From NCBI GenBank assembly GCA_905182995.1, contig CAJJDP010000013.1, positions 248,001-312,000 of the forward strand: a stretch of DNA of 64,000 nucleotides. The letters are read 5' to 3'. Origin of the DNA: Paramecium octaurelia. Taxonomy: Eukaryota > Ciliophora > Oligohymenophorea > Peniculida > Parameciidae. Below are positions 50,589 through 62,668 of the stretch, in pieces. Positions within the stretch are counted from its first letter, which is position 1. The number at the start of each line of letters is the position of its first letter. The position numbers and the translations under genes are program-made. The notes under the pieces were generated by a model that saw only the letters and a list, made by a program, of their open reading frames with translations, was not told the DNA's origin and did no database searches.

Positions 50589-51120
50589 TCATACCCATTC
50601 TGCATCTTCTGTAGTTTGCCAGCCAGTTATATCAGCATTAGGTCTTTCAGTCATCGTTCTAATTGGAGAAAAATTTCTTTAGTTGCTGAGATTCAAGCCT
50701 GTATTTACTCTGCTAGTATTTGTAACTTATTTAAAGGATGACTTTAGATTTATTGAAAAGGTTTTGATAGGCTTTTTTGATACAGTCAGTGGATTGAATA
50801 TCTCTGTTTATTGTCTATTTTCTCTGTTCTCTTATTTACTCCACTGTTATTATCTAGGAAACATCATTTAATTTTTTATCTATCTTAATAAATTGCTTCG
50901 CTAAGGTAATATGAGTTAATCATCCATGTTTATTTGATGGAATTTTCTGCTTTAACCTTCTGAGAAAGGCCTTGCATGGACGTGCAATTTCTTCTGTTAA
51001 TATAAGGAACTGGCTTATATTTTGTTTTCAATTACTACTGGGTTATATTTATCTAAATTTATTCATTATCATACTTACGTAACGTAGTTCGTTTTGGAAT
51101 GTTTAGTTGAGTCTCGACAT
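50589..51120 (-). CDS. Unrecognised basic Q/N/S-rich protein
   Basis: A 166-aa model with one 31-nt GTT-start intron that gives an exact frame. MSRLNQTFQNELHKYNPVVI is followed by basic, Ser/Asn/Gln-rich segments (NLKSSFKQVTNTSRVNTGLN) and an acidic-aromatic end ITGWQTTEDAEWV. It is probably disordered; no family is recognised. It lies 41 bp upstream of the SCYL2-like ATG on the same strand. An alternative reading with a different intron would end the protein earlier at 50647, but it contains an upstream in-frame stop. Confidence 0.5.
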
Positions 51121-51429
51121 GATGTTTTAGATTTTGAGGATGAATGGAATTATTTGTGTTTGATCGTATTAGTTTATTAATGAGACATTCCAAATAGTAT
51201 ATATCAACTGCTGTTGTTGATTTCTTTTACCTCTTCATTATTTATTTGATATTAATATAAAATTATTTATTTGTTAGTTTTACATTAAAATGATTTCATC
51301 AAACTTTATAAAATCACATTCTTTATCCTAATATTTAATATACCAAATTTAGTTTCAATTTGTGATCAATAAAATTTAGAGCATTTACTAATAAAATATT
51401 TAATATATTTATTAAAATAATTAAAATAA
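51121..51429. other. Intergenic, AT-rich
   Basis: A spacer between divergent genes. No coding frame or recognisable element is seen apart from homopolymeric A/T runs. Confidence 0.4.
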
Positions 51430-53377
51430 ATGATAGCTGAAAATTACCACATTGAAGAATTCCACTAATTGATGATAAATATAATCAATCAAAAACCTAT
51501 ATCAAAGCCATATTTATTTTATCACTAAAAGTTGAAGTAAAATGAGCAGAATAATTAACAAATATTAAATCTAATAATATAAGAATTTTAATAACATACT
51601 TAAAAGAAACTAGTATTTCAAGATAGCTCTTAAATCATATTATAGCACCTATAAATTTAGAGCAAAATTAAGTTGATTGATTAAATTTTCAAGTCAATTG
51701 AAACATAATAAACATAATCCATTAATAAGCTACTAAATTAGATTTACTAAGCTCAAATTTACGCAAAAAAAAATACAATATTCCCCCTATTTCTACATTA
51801 ATTTTTAATGTTACGTTAAACTGGTATTGATGATAAACTATTTTAATTGATTAAATTTATCAAGAGCACCTAATTTTGTTAAGAGTTTAAATGGACCATT
51901 TTGGAAAAATCAATACCCTTTTATAATACGTTCACTTCTATTGAATAAATATATTAATAATACTTGATAGAAGAGAAGATAATTGAATTATTCCTTGATA
52001 CCCAATTAGGTATATCCTTGAGGGAAGAATTTTATAAGGTTATTACTAAAAATCTTCATGATAGCCCAATATAACTTGAAAATGTGCCTTACATGAAAAT
52101 ATTTTATGAATTAAATGAAGCAATAGATGGAAATATTTTGAAGGGGAAGATGTATATAATTATATAATATATTTAGATTTGATGCTGTATATTAAGACAT
52201 GCTTAAAGTGATAAATAATGAAAATAAATAATAAATAATCTCTAATATATTTGACACAAAAGACTATTATGAGCAAAAACTTAGAGATCTTTTCAATAAT
52301 AATGAAAAAGTGAAAATAAGTTTATCTAGTGCTATTGAATCAGCCATTCAAATTAAGGTTAATTAGTTGTCTGAATAATTATCATCCTATTTTGATTAAC
52401 TTCTTATTAAAAGGTAAGAAAATAAAGATTTTGAAAAAGTTTAAGAGAGGGTAAAATAATCATTACAACTTATGCCTTATTTTTCAGCTAAAGATATATT
52501 TGAACACTTTTACACTTAGAGAATGACAAGAAGATTGCTTTTGGAATTGTCAATCTCTCAAGAATTGGAAACAGAAATCTTAATAAATTTAAAATAATAG
52601 TGTGGAGATTAGTATGTAAGAAAAGCTGAGGAAGTTCTTAAAGAATATAAAAAATGTTATCAATTTTAGCATCAGGGAGTTGAAGTAAAACTAGTTGTTA
52701 TATCCTAAAATTCATGGACTTTAAAATAAGATTAAATTCCAAAATTCTTTTTGAAAGAACAATAAGAGTATTTTCAAGAAGATAAAAAATAAGAATTTAA
52801 GCAGAAGATTTTATATTGGATGTTGGAGTGCAGCAATTGCTCTGTTAAAGGTTTCAAGAAGGTAAATATTACACTCATATCTTAGTACATCTTTACAGTA
52901 TCTGTTGTTTAAGCTATGATTTTAGATTTGTTCAACAAATAGAAATCTTATAGGGCCTCGGACTTTATTCTGCTTAGTGGATTGTCCAAAGATGAAATTA
53001 TCAGAAATCTGATACCACTTGAAAAGGAAAAGATATTACTTCTAGAATAAGGCATCTATTCAGTGAATCATGAATTTGAAAGTAAGAAAACCCACATTAA
53101 AATTAATTAAATGTAAAAGATAGAGAAAAAAGAAGAAATTGAAGAAAATACACAAAAGTTATTACATGATCGAAAATATGTTATTGATGCTTCAATAGTT
53201 AAAATTATGAAACGGGATAAGCAACACACACTCTAAGAAATAGTCAATTTGGTTTTAAAAGATTTGGGATTACCACTTAAAGCTGTTGATATTAAATAGC
53301 AAATTGAAGTTTTGACAGAAAAAGAGTATTTACAAAGAGATTAAAATGAAATGAATTTATTTATATATTTGGCATGA
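51430..53377 (+). CDS. Cullin-family ubiquitin ligase scaffold
   Basis: 632 aa with introns 52152-52176 and 52862-52885; the exon sum is exact. The N-terminal two thirds are helical cullin repeats, Gln-rich. The cullin homology part is divergent (ISQNSWTLKQDQIPKFFLKE), then VVQAMILDLFNKQ. The winged-helix B domain is clear: DRKYVIDASIVKIMKRDK contains the neddylation lysine context (IVKIMK), and the C-terminus EKEYLQRDQNEMNLFIYLA matches the cullin tail YLERD...YxYLA. Cullins assemble RING ligases with Rbx1 and substrate adaptors. Which cullin class this is cannot be said from motifs alone. Confidence 0.88.
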
Positions 53378-53641
53378 TTGAGAAATAATACAATATTTAA
53401 AATAATTCGATATAGAACTTAAGCAAAAATAAGCGATTGACTTTATTATTATTGAAATAGAGAAATATATTAAATTCAAATATTATTGTGAAAACTATAT
53501 TTACTTTTGCTAAAGACCTTTCTAAATTCCTGCATATATACAGAATTACTCTATCTTCTATTAACAGAGTCTTATCTCTGAGTCAATTTTTGAGGAATTA
53601 TAGATTGTCTGTGTGTGGCTGAAATTCGCGGTTTTGGCTCG

Positions 53642-54225
53642 TCATTCAAGGTCTTGCATATATTAGCAAAACTTTGTTATTATTTTTGCATCTTTTATGA
53701 TTTAACCATAAATTACTTGCTGTTTCATTAAAGTAGCTAAAGATGCCTAATACGGATTTGTAGTGTTATGTGAAGATGAAGTTTTGTGTCTCAAATTAGA
53801 TTAATAAGCATCGTTTTCTAAGTTTATTTTTAATCTCATCTATTGCTTCATATAGGTTTCTAATGAATATTACGCATGTACTTTATGGATTCTAACTTAT
53901 ATTGTTAGTATTGTAATCTTATTATATTATACTACGATAGCTTTTAGATTAAGTATTATTTTATGAGCTTTTGGTTTATTATTTTAACAAATAATCTAAT
54001 TTATATGATTAGTGCCTAGACATAGCAGTGTTATTCTGAAATGAAGTTTGCTGCTGAATTACTTTGCTGAAATTATAAATTTCAATGGCATACATACTTA
54101 GGTGGATTGCTGCACATTGCGAATGAACGTTCTAAGGATTTGCAAATAGTTTATGGTTTACTATAGGTAGTTAGCTTTTCATACACAACTTCTATGTTAT
54201 CAAAAAAACTGTCATTCGTATTCAT
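53642..54225 (-). CDS. Unrecognised 175-aa protein
   Basis: Two introns (31 and 25 nt) leave an exact 176-codon frame starting MNTNDSFFDNIEVVYEKLTT. The region TICKSLERSFAMCSNPP has two cysteines. The middle is Q/N/S-rich and the last third is hydrophobic-helical (STCVIFIRNLYEAIDEIKNK). No family is recognised. It converges on the cullin gene and is divergent from the mitochondrial carrier (28 bp between the ATGs). The 264 bp between 53378 and 53641 holds no clear feature. Confidence 0.45.
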
Positions 54226-54253
54226 ATTTTGAATTTAAATAATATTAAATAAA

Positions 54254-55283
54254 ATGAATTTGGATAAATAAAGAAATCTATATTGGAATCATTTTATTGC
54301 AGGCTTAGTAGGTGGATTTATAAGTGTGACTGTGTGCCATCCTTTAGAAGTAGCTAGAAGTAGATTAAATTTATAGGTATGCAAAATATATAATTTAAGA
54401 ATGCTACTAAATCTGTTAATAAATACAGCGGATTTCTTAATACACTTTACGTGATATTCAAAGAGGAAGGGTTCTCCGGTTATTATAAAGGTAATCCATG
54501 CATTTTACACTAACAATAGGCTACCGAGCAACTGCGATTGCAAATCCACTATTTCATTCTCTCTTCTTTCCTTTGTATAAATGGAACAAGGAAATATTGG
54601 AAATTAAATATGAAATCTATGGTTTTTATAACCATGCTGCAGCAACTGTCCTAACAGGGTTTTTATGTGATTTAATAACCAATCCACTTTGGGTATATTT
54701 TTAGTTTAAGTGTAAATAGTTAATTAGAACTAGAATGTAAACCCAATATTTGCATGATCATAATAATGTTAAATATAAATCAGTATTTGGAGGACTTCTC
54801 ACTATGTACAAAGAAGTATATTTTGAATATTAATTTTAGGAAGGATTCTTTGCATTATATAAGGGGTTGGGTGCTACAGTTTTAGGGTTGTCTCACGTTG
54901 CTGTTTAATTTCCAATTTATGAAAAGCTGAAATAAGATTATACAGATTAGAATGGTTAACTTTCTCCCTTAGATATTCTTAAAGCTTCAATACTTTCTAA
55001 ATGTAAAAATAATATTTACATATACAATTTAGCTATTGCAGTAATCGCAACATATCCTCATGTAGTAATTCGAACAAGATTATTTGATAATAAAACTATA
55101 TATAAAAATGGATTCAGCTCTAGAATAAGAATTATAGACATTTGTAAAGCCATTTATGAATAAGACTCAATCAAAGGATTCTATAAAGGCCTCATACCAG
55201 ATTTAATTAGAGTTTTACCCTCTAACAGCATTACTTTTCTTGTTTATGAACTCTTCAGTAAGTCTCTAGTCTAAAAGTTTTGA
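54254..55283 (+). CDS. Mitochondrial carrier (SLC25 family), folate/FAD/NAD-transporter-like
   Basis: 298 aa with five introns of 23, 29, 27 (54693-54719), 24 (54816-54839) and 30 nt (55003-55032); the exon sum is exact. Three carrier repeats are visible: FIAGLVGGFISVTVCHPLEV followed by ARSRLNL, then LTGFLCDLITNPLW joined across the 27-nt intron to LIRTRMQTQYL, and IAVIATYPHVVIRTRLF. FYKGLIPDLIRVLPSNSITF is the usual final G-[YF]-G/KGL...P motif. The PLW-x-[IV]-[RK]-T-R motif is typical of the SLC25A32/NDT nucleotide-cofactor carriers. The substrate cannot be decided from sequence. Confidence 0.85.
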
Positions 55284-55475
55284 ATTTATTTAAAATATGT
55301 TAAGAATTGTAGATATATTTTTAATCACAAATCCTTACTCTATTTAAGTTTTAATTTCTTGATAAAGATGTGATATACAATTGCTCTAGGTTTTTATAGA
55401 AAGTATACCGGATTTTAACTTAATTAAAATATATGCTTATGTGTTAAGTGATTATTTATTTTCCAAAATTGTTGA

Positions 55476-56190
55476 ATGAATAAAAATTCCAATACTTAGT
55501 AATATTTAATAAGACTAATAGCGATACTCTAATAAAGGTTGTGATAGTGGGGAACTGCAATGTTGGAAAATCTTGTATTTTAATGAGATATTCTGAAAAT
55601 TATTTTACATCACAATATTACAATACGATTGGTGTAGATTTTGTATAAATAGATTTTATTTAGAGAAAACTAGAGTAATCAAAATAGGGAATTAAGATGT
55701 GAAATTGCAAATCGTATTTATACAAAATTATTTAAGTGGGACACAGCAGGATAGGAGAGATTTAAAGCTTTGACAAATAATTATTATAGAGATGCCCATG
55801 GAGTTGTGATTGTTTATGATGTGACCGAGAGATCTACTTTTGATGCAGTGGATAGCTGGATTGAGGACATTGACAAGTATTGATTTGTTTAGCTATAAAC
55901 AAAGGTTTGGGAGAAAAACAGTTTAAAAATTGATAGTAGGCAATAAGGCAGATATACCAAATAAAAGGAAAATAAGCAAGCAAGAGGGTTAAGAGAAAGC
56001 CAAATAATTTAATGCTTAATTTCTGGAAACATCAGCAAAAACATCTGAAAATGTGGATAGGCTATTCATTTCAATATGCGAACAGGTCATGAATATGAAA
56101 TAGTAGCAGCCTTACAATTAGAATAATAATCTAAATTAGCAACAATAGAATTAGGCCCAGAATAGAAATAACGGAGGAGGGTGTTGCTGA
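55476..56190 (+). CDS. Rab GTPase (Rab1/Rab8-like)
   Basis: 205 aa with four introns (55499-55521, 55643-55665, about 55716-55738 and one of 28 nt near 55877); the exon sum is exact. All G motifs are present: VGNCNVGKSC (G1), TIGVDF (G2), DTAGQERF (G3), VGNKAD (G4) and ETSAK (G5). RabF-type RYSENYFTSQYYNTIGVDF is present, and the C-terminus is GGGCC for double geranylgeranylation. The catalytic switch-II glutamine is encoded by TAG at 55752-55754. A membrane-traffic role is expected. The Q/N-rich hypervariable tail prevents class assignment. Confidence 0.92.
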
Positions 56191-56486
56191 TGTAACTATT
56201 TATTTCTTTTGTTTTTTTAATAATTTTTATGTATAAAAGCCGATTTTTTTATTGATATTTTCATATATTTATTTTAATTAACTTTTTATTTTGTGATGAA
56301 AATAATTGTAGATGGAATTACCGTCTGATTGTTGTTTGATGTTAATGTGGCAATATCTGATATATATATATACATAATAATTATTTATCAAGTTGATGAA
56401 TTATGGAATCTCATTATATGAGATTAATGATTAAAAATTTCTATATCTGAAAATATATATTATAATAAATTTATATTATTAGAATA
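56191..56486. other. Intergenic with a small inverted repeat
   Basis: A spacer between the Rab and WDR82 genes. AATCTCAT (56407-56414) and ATGAGATT (56418-56425) form an 8-bp inverted repeat with a 3-nt loop. A (TA)n run lies at about 56360. No coding frame is seen. Confidence 0.4.
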
Positions 56487-57612
56487 ATGCAAGAAGAATA
56501 GGAAGTAGAGATCACTAATGAATAATTGCAATCGATGAAAATGTGCAAGATCTTCAAAGACCACGTATATTTGAATTCTAATTATAGCAAAAAGATATAA
56601 ACGCTATTGATTTTTCAAAAGACGGGTAATATTTGGTCTCATGTGACGATTAAGCTTTAAATGTCTATGATGTCCATTAGGGAAAGTATATTAGTTTTTG
56701 ATCAATAGGAAAATGAGAACTCTATACAACAAGGTGAAGGAAATAGATCTTGTAAGATTTACTCATCATAATTCATGTGTGTTGTGTGTAACAAAAAAGG
56801 AGCCTTACGATATATATTATTGGTCTTTACATGATAATTAAATATTGAAGAAGTTTACTGGACATACAAACATGTAAATTTTAATTGAATTACTTATCTA
56901 ATAGGATACATTGGCTCGATTTATCACCTGTGTCAGATGATTTTTTAAGTTGTAGTATGGATGGAACATTAAGATTATGGAATTTAGCATCAGAATATTA
57001 AACATCCGACGGTTTATTAGATTTATCTGCTAAAAAAACATTCTGTGTAGCTGCGTTTGATCCATCAGGATAAGTATTTGCAGTAGTGTTTTTGGAATAA
57101 TATTATTGTATATCAAATAATTGGTTATACTTATATGATTTTAAAAAATATCATTCTGGATCATTTTAATCCAAAAAGATTAATTGTAGTCAAGTGAAGT
57201 GTATTAAATTTAGTAATAACAACAAATATATTTTATGTTCTACTGGAGATGGCACAATACTTATATTAGATGCTTATACATTAGATACAGTAAATAATTA
57301 ATTTAAAAATAGATTTGTGAATTAAGTGATTTCAGCAATTAGGGATCTATGATAGAGGCTGGCTTTACTCCTGATTGCAATTACATAATAAGTGGAAGTG
57401 AAACAGGAACTATACATATTTGGGGTCTTCCAAATGGGAATTAGATAACTAGATTGGAAGGTCATCAAAAGAGATGTAAAGTTGTTAAATTCTGTCCTAC
57501 ACATTTATTAATGGCTAGCGGCTGTAGAAATCTGGTGCTTTGGATTCCCGATTAATTTTCAACGGAAAACATGAATAATAATAATAGTAGAAGAAGTTTA
57601 ATGAGCATTTGA
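56487..57612 (+). CDS. wdr82: WDR82/Swd2-type WD40 protein
   Basis: 340 aa with introns of 23, 23, 31 and 26 nt; the exon sum is exact. The start continues into KMCKIFKDH and, after an intron, INAIDFSKDGQYLVSCDDQA, then QILKKFTGHTN, DDFLSCSMDGTLRLWNLASE, KTFCVAAFDPSGQVFAV, LYLYDFKKYHSG and YIISGSETGTIHIWGLPNG. These follow the blade order of WDR82/Swd2. In the family it is a shared subunit of the SET1 H3K4 methyltransferase complex and of a PP1-linked termination complex. The last intron has two in-frame donors 9 nt apart, so three residues are ambiguous. Confidence 0.85.
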
Positions 57613-57731
57613 ATTTAATTTATGTATTTTATATATATATTTAAATAATATTTATAATATAAAATGTAATAGTATAGTAGCATAGAAGTAAATTAATTGT
57701 TTACAATCTTATCTAGTAATTTGATGAATTG

Positions 57732-59290
57732 ATGTCTAGCAAATTTTATATTGAGGAGGTTTTCGATGAAATGCAGAATGAAAAAGTGGACATACCAAAT
57801 ACTGATAAGAACAAAATCATGTTAACACTTGTAATACATATCTCTATCGAAAAAGGAAGAAAATTTAAAAGAGAAGAATGATTTCATACTTTCCGATGAT
57901 TTTAATTAGTTTCAATAATTGCTTGTTATTTCATTGATTACGATCAATTTTTCTAGCGATGATCCATTTTTTAGGCATATCACAATGGTTGTCAAAGCTA
58001 TCAAGAAAGCCATTAAGAGAAGACTTACTTAAGAGACTAATTACTTCTAATCAATCTAAGAATATAAAGTACGATTCATTTTTTAATAGAGAATTAATAA
58101 TCAAGTCTCTTTAAAATCTTTTACTAAGACATCAACATTGGATTCATAACATCCACACTACAAATTAAGTCTACAGCCTTCATATTTATCAAAAAGTCTT
58201 TAGTTGATAATTTTATAAATAAGAAAATATCAATCGAACAAAAAAATTAAAGGGCTAGATTGACTCTCTCTTTTTTTAATATAAACATTTAGAAAGAATT
58301 AATTGTGTAATAAGATTTTAAAAACTAATTTTTAAGAAACAATAAATTCAAAAATGATTTTATTGTCTTAAATGAAGAATTTGATCAACAGAAATAAAGT
58401 ACAACATATCATGTCTATAAGCCAATGGATGATTAAATTTATTTTGTTAAACGAGTAAAAAACAACCTAATTATAGATTTAATTGTAAGACATACCTATT
58501 AATGTTACATTTCAAGATATATTTAATACAAAAAGTTTTAATTAAGATAACTTAACAATTCAAGAAGCACGTATTCTTTTAAGTATTTCACATCCAAACA
58601 TTATCAGACACTATGACTGGTGGCTTGAATCAAAAAACTAACAACTATTCCTCTACACTCAAATTGAATATTGCATCTATCCAGGATATATCTCACAAAC
58701 TAAAAACCTATTGAGCTTTTCTTATTTTTATATGAATCCCATGCCAATAGAATAGAAGAACAAGTTAATTATTGAAATAATCTGTCAAATCATCAGTGGT
58801 TTGGAGTATTTGCAACAGAAAAAAATAATCCATGGTGATCTTAAACCAGAAAGCATTATGGTTACTTAAAGTATCACTGGGGATATCTAAGTAAGTTTAT
58901 TCCTCTATAAATGAGGTAATGTTGGCAGATTTGAATCATTAATACCTATATTTTGAAGAAATGCAAAAATAATTCAAATAGGATTAAGCTCAATATAAAT
59001 AATAAAGTCTTTAAGCTTTGGGTGTGTTACTAATGCATCTTATTCTCACATTTCCTGGGGAACCAACGTTAAGGAATAATTTTGTAACCAAATTTTCAAA
59101 TTTCGATATTGATGATTCTCTAAGTGAATTTGATAAATGGGCATAAAAATCTGTAAAAAATAGACATAAAGAATTTTCTTTTTTTTTATATAAAAATTTT
59201 ATGCTATTAGCAAAATCCCTGTTATAGAAACAGTAATTTCATGAATTGCATGACGTAAGAACTTTTATTTTAAAATAATAAATAATTTGA
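57732..59290 (+). CDS. Divergent protein kinase of eIF2-alpha-kinase style
   Basis: 487 aa with introns of 25, 23 (GAG acceptor), 22 and 25 nt (GAG acceptor), giving an exact frame. A helical N-terminal half precedes FKNDFIVLNEEF and a beta3-like strand IYFVKRIQLQD carrying the lysine. EARILLSISHPNIIRHYDWW is the alpha-C region, and the catalytic loop is IIHGDLKPESIMV (HRD becomes HGD, D retained). The DFG site reads ADLN and there is no clear APE segment. The domain style, with SHPNIIRHYDWWLE and a long insert, recalls PERK/GCN2/HRI kinases. Activity is uncertain because of DLN for DFG and the missing APE. Confidence 0.65.
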
Positions 59291-59346
59291 TCATCTATTT
59301 GTTTGATTTATTTTATAGTTTTTTTTAAAAAAATAAATAAATAATA

Positions 59347-60796
59347 ATGTAAAAGAGATAGTCTCATACCAAGATTCCATCAGAAGTTGTTCCAGCAAAT
59401 AACTATTACATTATGCCAAAATCTCTTCGGTATTTAATTATTCTAAAAAATGCTAGATCATCATAAACTTCAGCGGAAAATTTGGAAGTTAAAAAGGTTG
59501 CATCCACTAACAACTTTGATTAATTTGAACCACTCTACAATCCTGAAAAGCTTCTAAATACACATTAATAAAACAATGCTTATTAATCCAATATTGATTT
59601 ACAACAAGCATTACACTTCTCAGAATAGAATAACCAATATTTATCCCGTTATCATTAATAGTTACTATAGAATAATGTAGATCTCTAAAGTCTTTATAAT
59701 AAATCAGAAATGGAAAATAAAAAATTATTAAGTGAATTAAAACTATTGTAAAATAGAATTTCACTCAAAGATAACGAATTAAAGTAAGCTTCAGACAATG
59801 GGGTGGAATATCTAAAAGAGATAGCATAATTAAAAATTTAGATATAAAAAGTATTTTATTTGTGTTTATAAAAAGCTTAATTCTACATTGACTAAATTGA
59901 TAGAGGAAAATGAACAATTCAAAGAATAATTAAATGCAACAGGAATCTAGACTTTATAATTCGAAAAAGGACTATCAAGCAGAAGGGATCTTAATCAATA
60001 AAATGAGTTTAATTTAAATGGGTCAAGGCAATCTTAAAATTCTCGATAATAACATTCTTAAAGTGTTTCAAATTTACAAATTAATGCTGTGATTGCTCAT
60101 GATAGCATTTCGAACTATTAAAATTAAATACTGCAATATTAAAAAGAATTATCAGAAAAAAATCAATTGATAACCAGTCTGCAACTGTAAGTAAAAAACT
60201 TAACTGAGTTCTAACGGTAGTTAATGGCAAAATCAACTAGAAAATAACACAATAAAGGAATGAAAAGCTAAATTCAATCAAGTCCTCAATAAACTCCCAT
60301 CCAAAAATTACGAATTAATAATGATAGTTAAATAATGAGTCATAAAAATCTTTTACACTTAATTGATGACTAATAAAAACCTGATTTTCAACTACACAGA
60401 ACAAGACAATCTGATGAATTCGATGTAAAAAAACATTTATCATAATCAGGTTGGACCAAGTGTCAAATCATCTATAACGAACTTAAAGAGTAAATAAGAA
60501 TTATAATAGATTTATAAGAAAATTAATTAATCTACCATATATACTTCAGGACTATATTCAAGTTTGTTAGATTATTAATATCTATCAAATGTAATTTTTT
60601 ATATTATATTTTAGAATAAATTATTGAATTCTTCATGCACTAAAGACACATTATAACATTGAAGATCTCCTAAAACATTTTAATCTATAATATGTATTCG
60701 TTTTAAAATATATAATCGCTTCTATTTGTAAATCTAAAAACATAAGATGACTTATATTTAGTTGTTCTCAAAAGTCTAAAATTAAATTAATTATGA
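59347..60796 (+). CDS. Long coiled-coil protein, unrecognised
   Basis: About 474 aa with at least one 25-nt intron after about residue 170 (base 59856); the total is divisible by three up to TGA 60794-60796. Ser/Asn-rich start, then heptad coiled coil (for example EMENKKLLSELKLLQNRISL), a second Gln-rich coil and a basic segment RTRQSDEFDVKKHLSQS. The final 60 codons look less protein-like, so another intron or an earlier end is possible. No family is recognised. Confidence 0.45.
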
Positions 60797-60921
60797 TGTA
60801 TTATTAATTGATTCTGCCTTAATTGACAATAAATTTCATTACAAATTTTATTTTTTTACTTGAAAAATAGAACTTATTATAATTCGATTTAATTATTTAG
60901 TTGGATTAATAAATAAATCAA

Positions 60922-61801
60922 ATGGATAGAAGTGATGAATAGGAAGAAAGTATGATTGAAGTTTAGCCTTAATAACCTCAGCCTATTGAAGAAATTAAGT
61001 TAGACAATAAAGAAGAAAAGACTATAAAATAATTAAAATAGATGTTAGAAGAATCAGATATGGATTGGGAAAGAGTAGTAATTCATTTATAAAAAGATCA
61101 AAAATATCTAAGGAATGTATATAATAATGCTTGCTTTACAGAATATATTCTCACTTTGGATATTATTATTGCTTTACCTATTGAAATTTGGAAGGAACAT
61201 TGCTGATTTAATTAGATATCCTTTTGATATCATATTCATCTTCCTTTACCTATATTGCCTTGTGTAAATATAATTTAAGCAGGACGATTGGAAAGTTCCC
61301 CCATATAATTATTTATTATATGTATTTGTTGATATGCAATATAAGTTACTAGGTGATTCATTCCGTTACTAGAACCTTTTTATCAATTTATGTAATTTTT
61401 AGATATCCGTTTATTCATCTTGAAATTGTCTATATCATGTTAACATTTGATTTTGTTATTGTCTACTTATTTTTTTAAATAGATAAAAAAAATAAAATTC
61501 AATGTTTTTTGGCTAAGGATTATTGGTGGAGGTAAGAAATTATAAATATTTAAGAGCATTAATAATATTTATGATATAGGAAATGTTAGTTAATACTGTT
61601 TATGCTGTGTATACTTGGCTTGAAGTAATTGTTTGGTTTTTGGTTTACTTTATCATATTATGTTACGTGTTATGGGAGTGTTAGATGATAAGATATAGAT
61701 AACATATCACATTCCACTTTAATGCTTTTTATCTGGGGTAAACCTATTTAGACAGTGATATATTATTTCCATGTTCCTTATTGAAATTATTTAAACATTG
61801 A
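60922..61801 (+). CDS. Multipass membrane protein, unrecognised
   Basis: 268 aa with introns of 25, 25 and 23 nt; the exon sum is exact. The acidic cytosolic N-terminus (residues about 1-65, MDRSDEQEESMIEVQPQQPQ) precedes about six hydrophobic helices, including SLWILLLLYLLKFG, FDIIFIFLYLYCL, IVYIMLTFDFVIVYLFF and VIVWFLVYFIILCYVLW. The loop after the fourth helix is basic, and the C-terminal tail ends LLKLFKH. No transporter or channel signature is recognisable. Only this intron set keeps the helices in one frame. Confidence 0.5.
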
Positions 61802-62668
61802 ATATTAAAAATTAAATTTATCTTCAATATTGCGCTTAGGAATTCTTTTTGAGAAATGAAGATAATTTTATATAAAATATGATAACTTGTCATTTTCAAG
61901 CGAATATACAATAAAATTATCTCTCTCTATTGAAAATATAGATTATTTTTTTTTTAAATTAAGATTGAGAACATAAAGTTTAAAATAATTAGACAAATAT
62001 TTTTAAAGCCTATATATATTAATTAATATAAGACTCTAGCCACCCTCATTGATCTATAATCATTCAAGAATGTAATATTAATTTAATTAAACTAGGAAAT
62101 TTTATTATTCCTTTAATTTCTCGTTTCTTGAAAATTTTCTTTATAAAATGTTTTGCGTTTTAAAGAATGATTTTTAATGTATTTTATTTTAAAATGAATG
62201 ACCAAATTTTCATCAAGAAGGATTTAAATTTAAGAAATTTCTTTCAACAAGATAGATGACCTTAAAAATTGAGTTAAATGATTTTTTCTTGTTTATTTCA
62301 TTAGGTGTGTACTATATTTAAAATTAAAAATAGGCTTTGAATATGAATTATTATGATTGAAGGCGCTCAAGATTGAAATAAAGAAATCATTCTTTGTATA
62401 TAAACTTTTATAAAAACTACTAAAGGTATTATTGAGATGTTTTTAAAATGATTTCTATAAATTTGTTCTTTCTTTATAAAACATATCAGTATATATCACT
62501 TGAAAGAATATCAGAGGCAAATATAAATATTGCAAAGTGTATTTTGCTATGAATCAATACGTTTTTTGTCTTTGTTTCCTACTAAATTTTGTTATAAATG
62601 CGCTTATCTGATTAATCCAGTTTAAGTTTTAGTTTACAAAGTAATAAATCTCAATAATTAAATCAAAT
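61802..62668. other. 867-bp gene-poor AT-rich stretch
   Basis: The longest stretch in the window without a supportable gene. All frames carry frequent TGA/TCA. There are T-runs, two ATAT tracts and no obvious direct or inverted repeat longer than about 10 bp. No tRNA, snRNA or snoRNA signature is visible by eye. It could hold a long 3' UTR, a non-coding RNA or eroded gene sequence. Confidence 0.4.

Noticed and set aside
50647-50654. Apparent 8-nt overlap of the SCYL2-like start with an upstream stop
   Set aside because: A better intron choice extends the upstream gene to 50589, and the SCYL2-like gene starts at MGN, 50547; no overlap remains.
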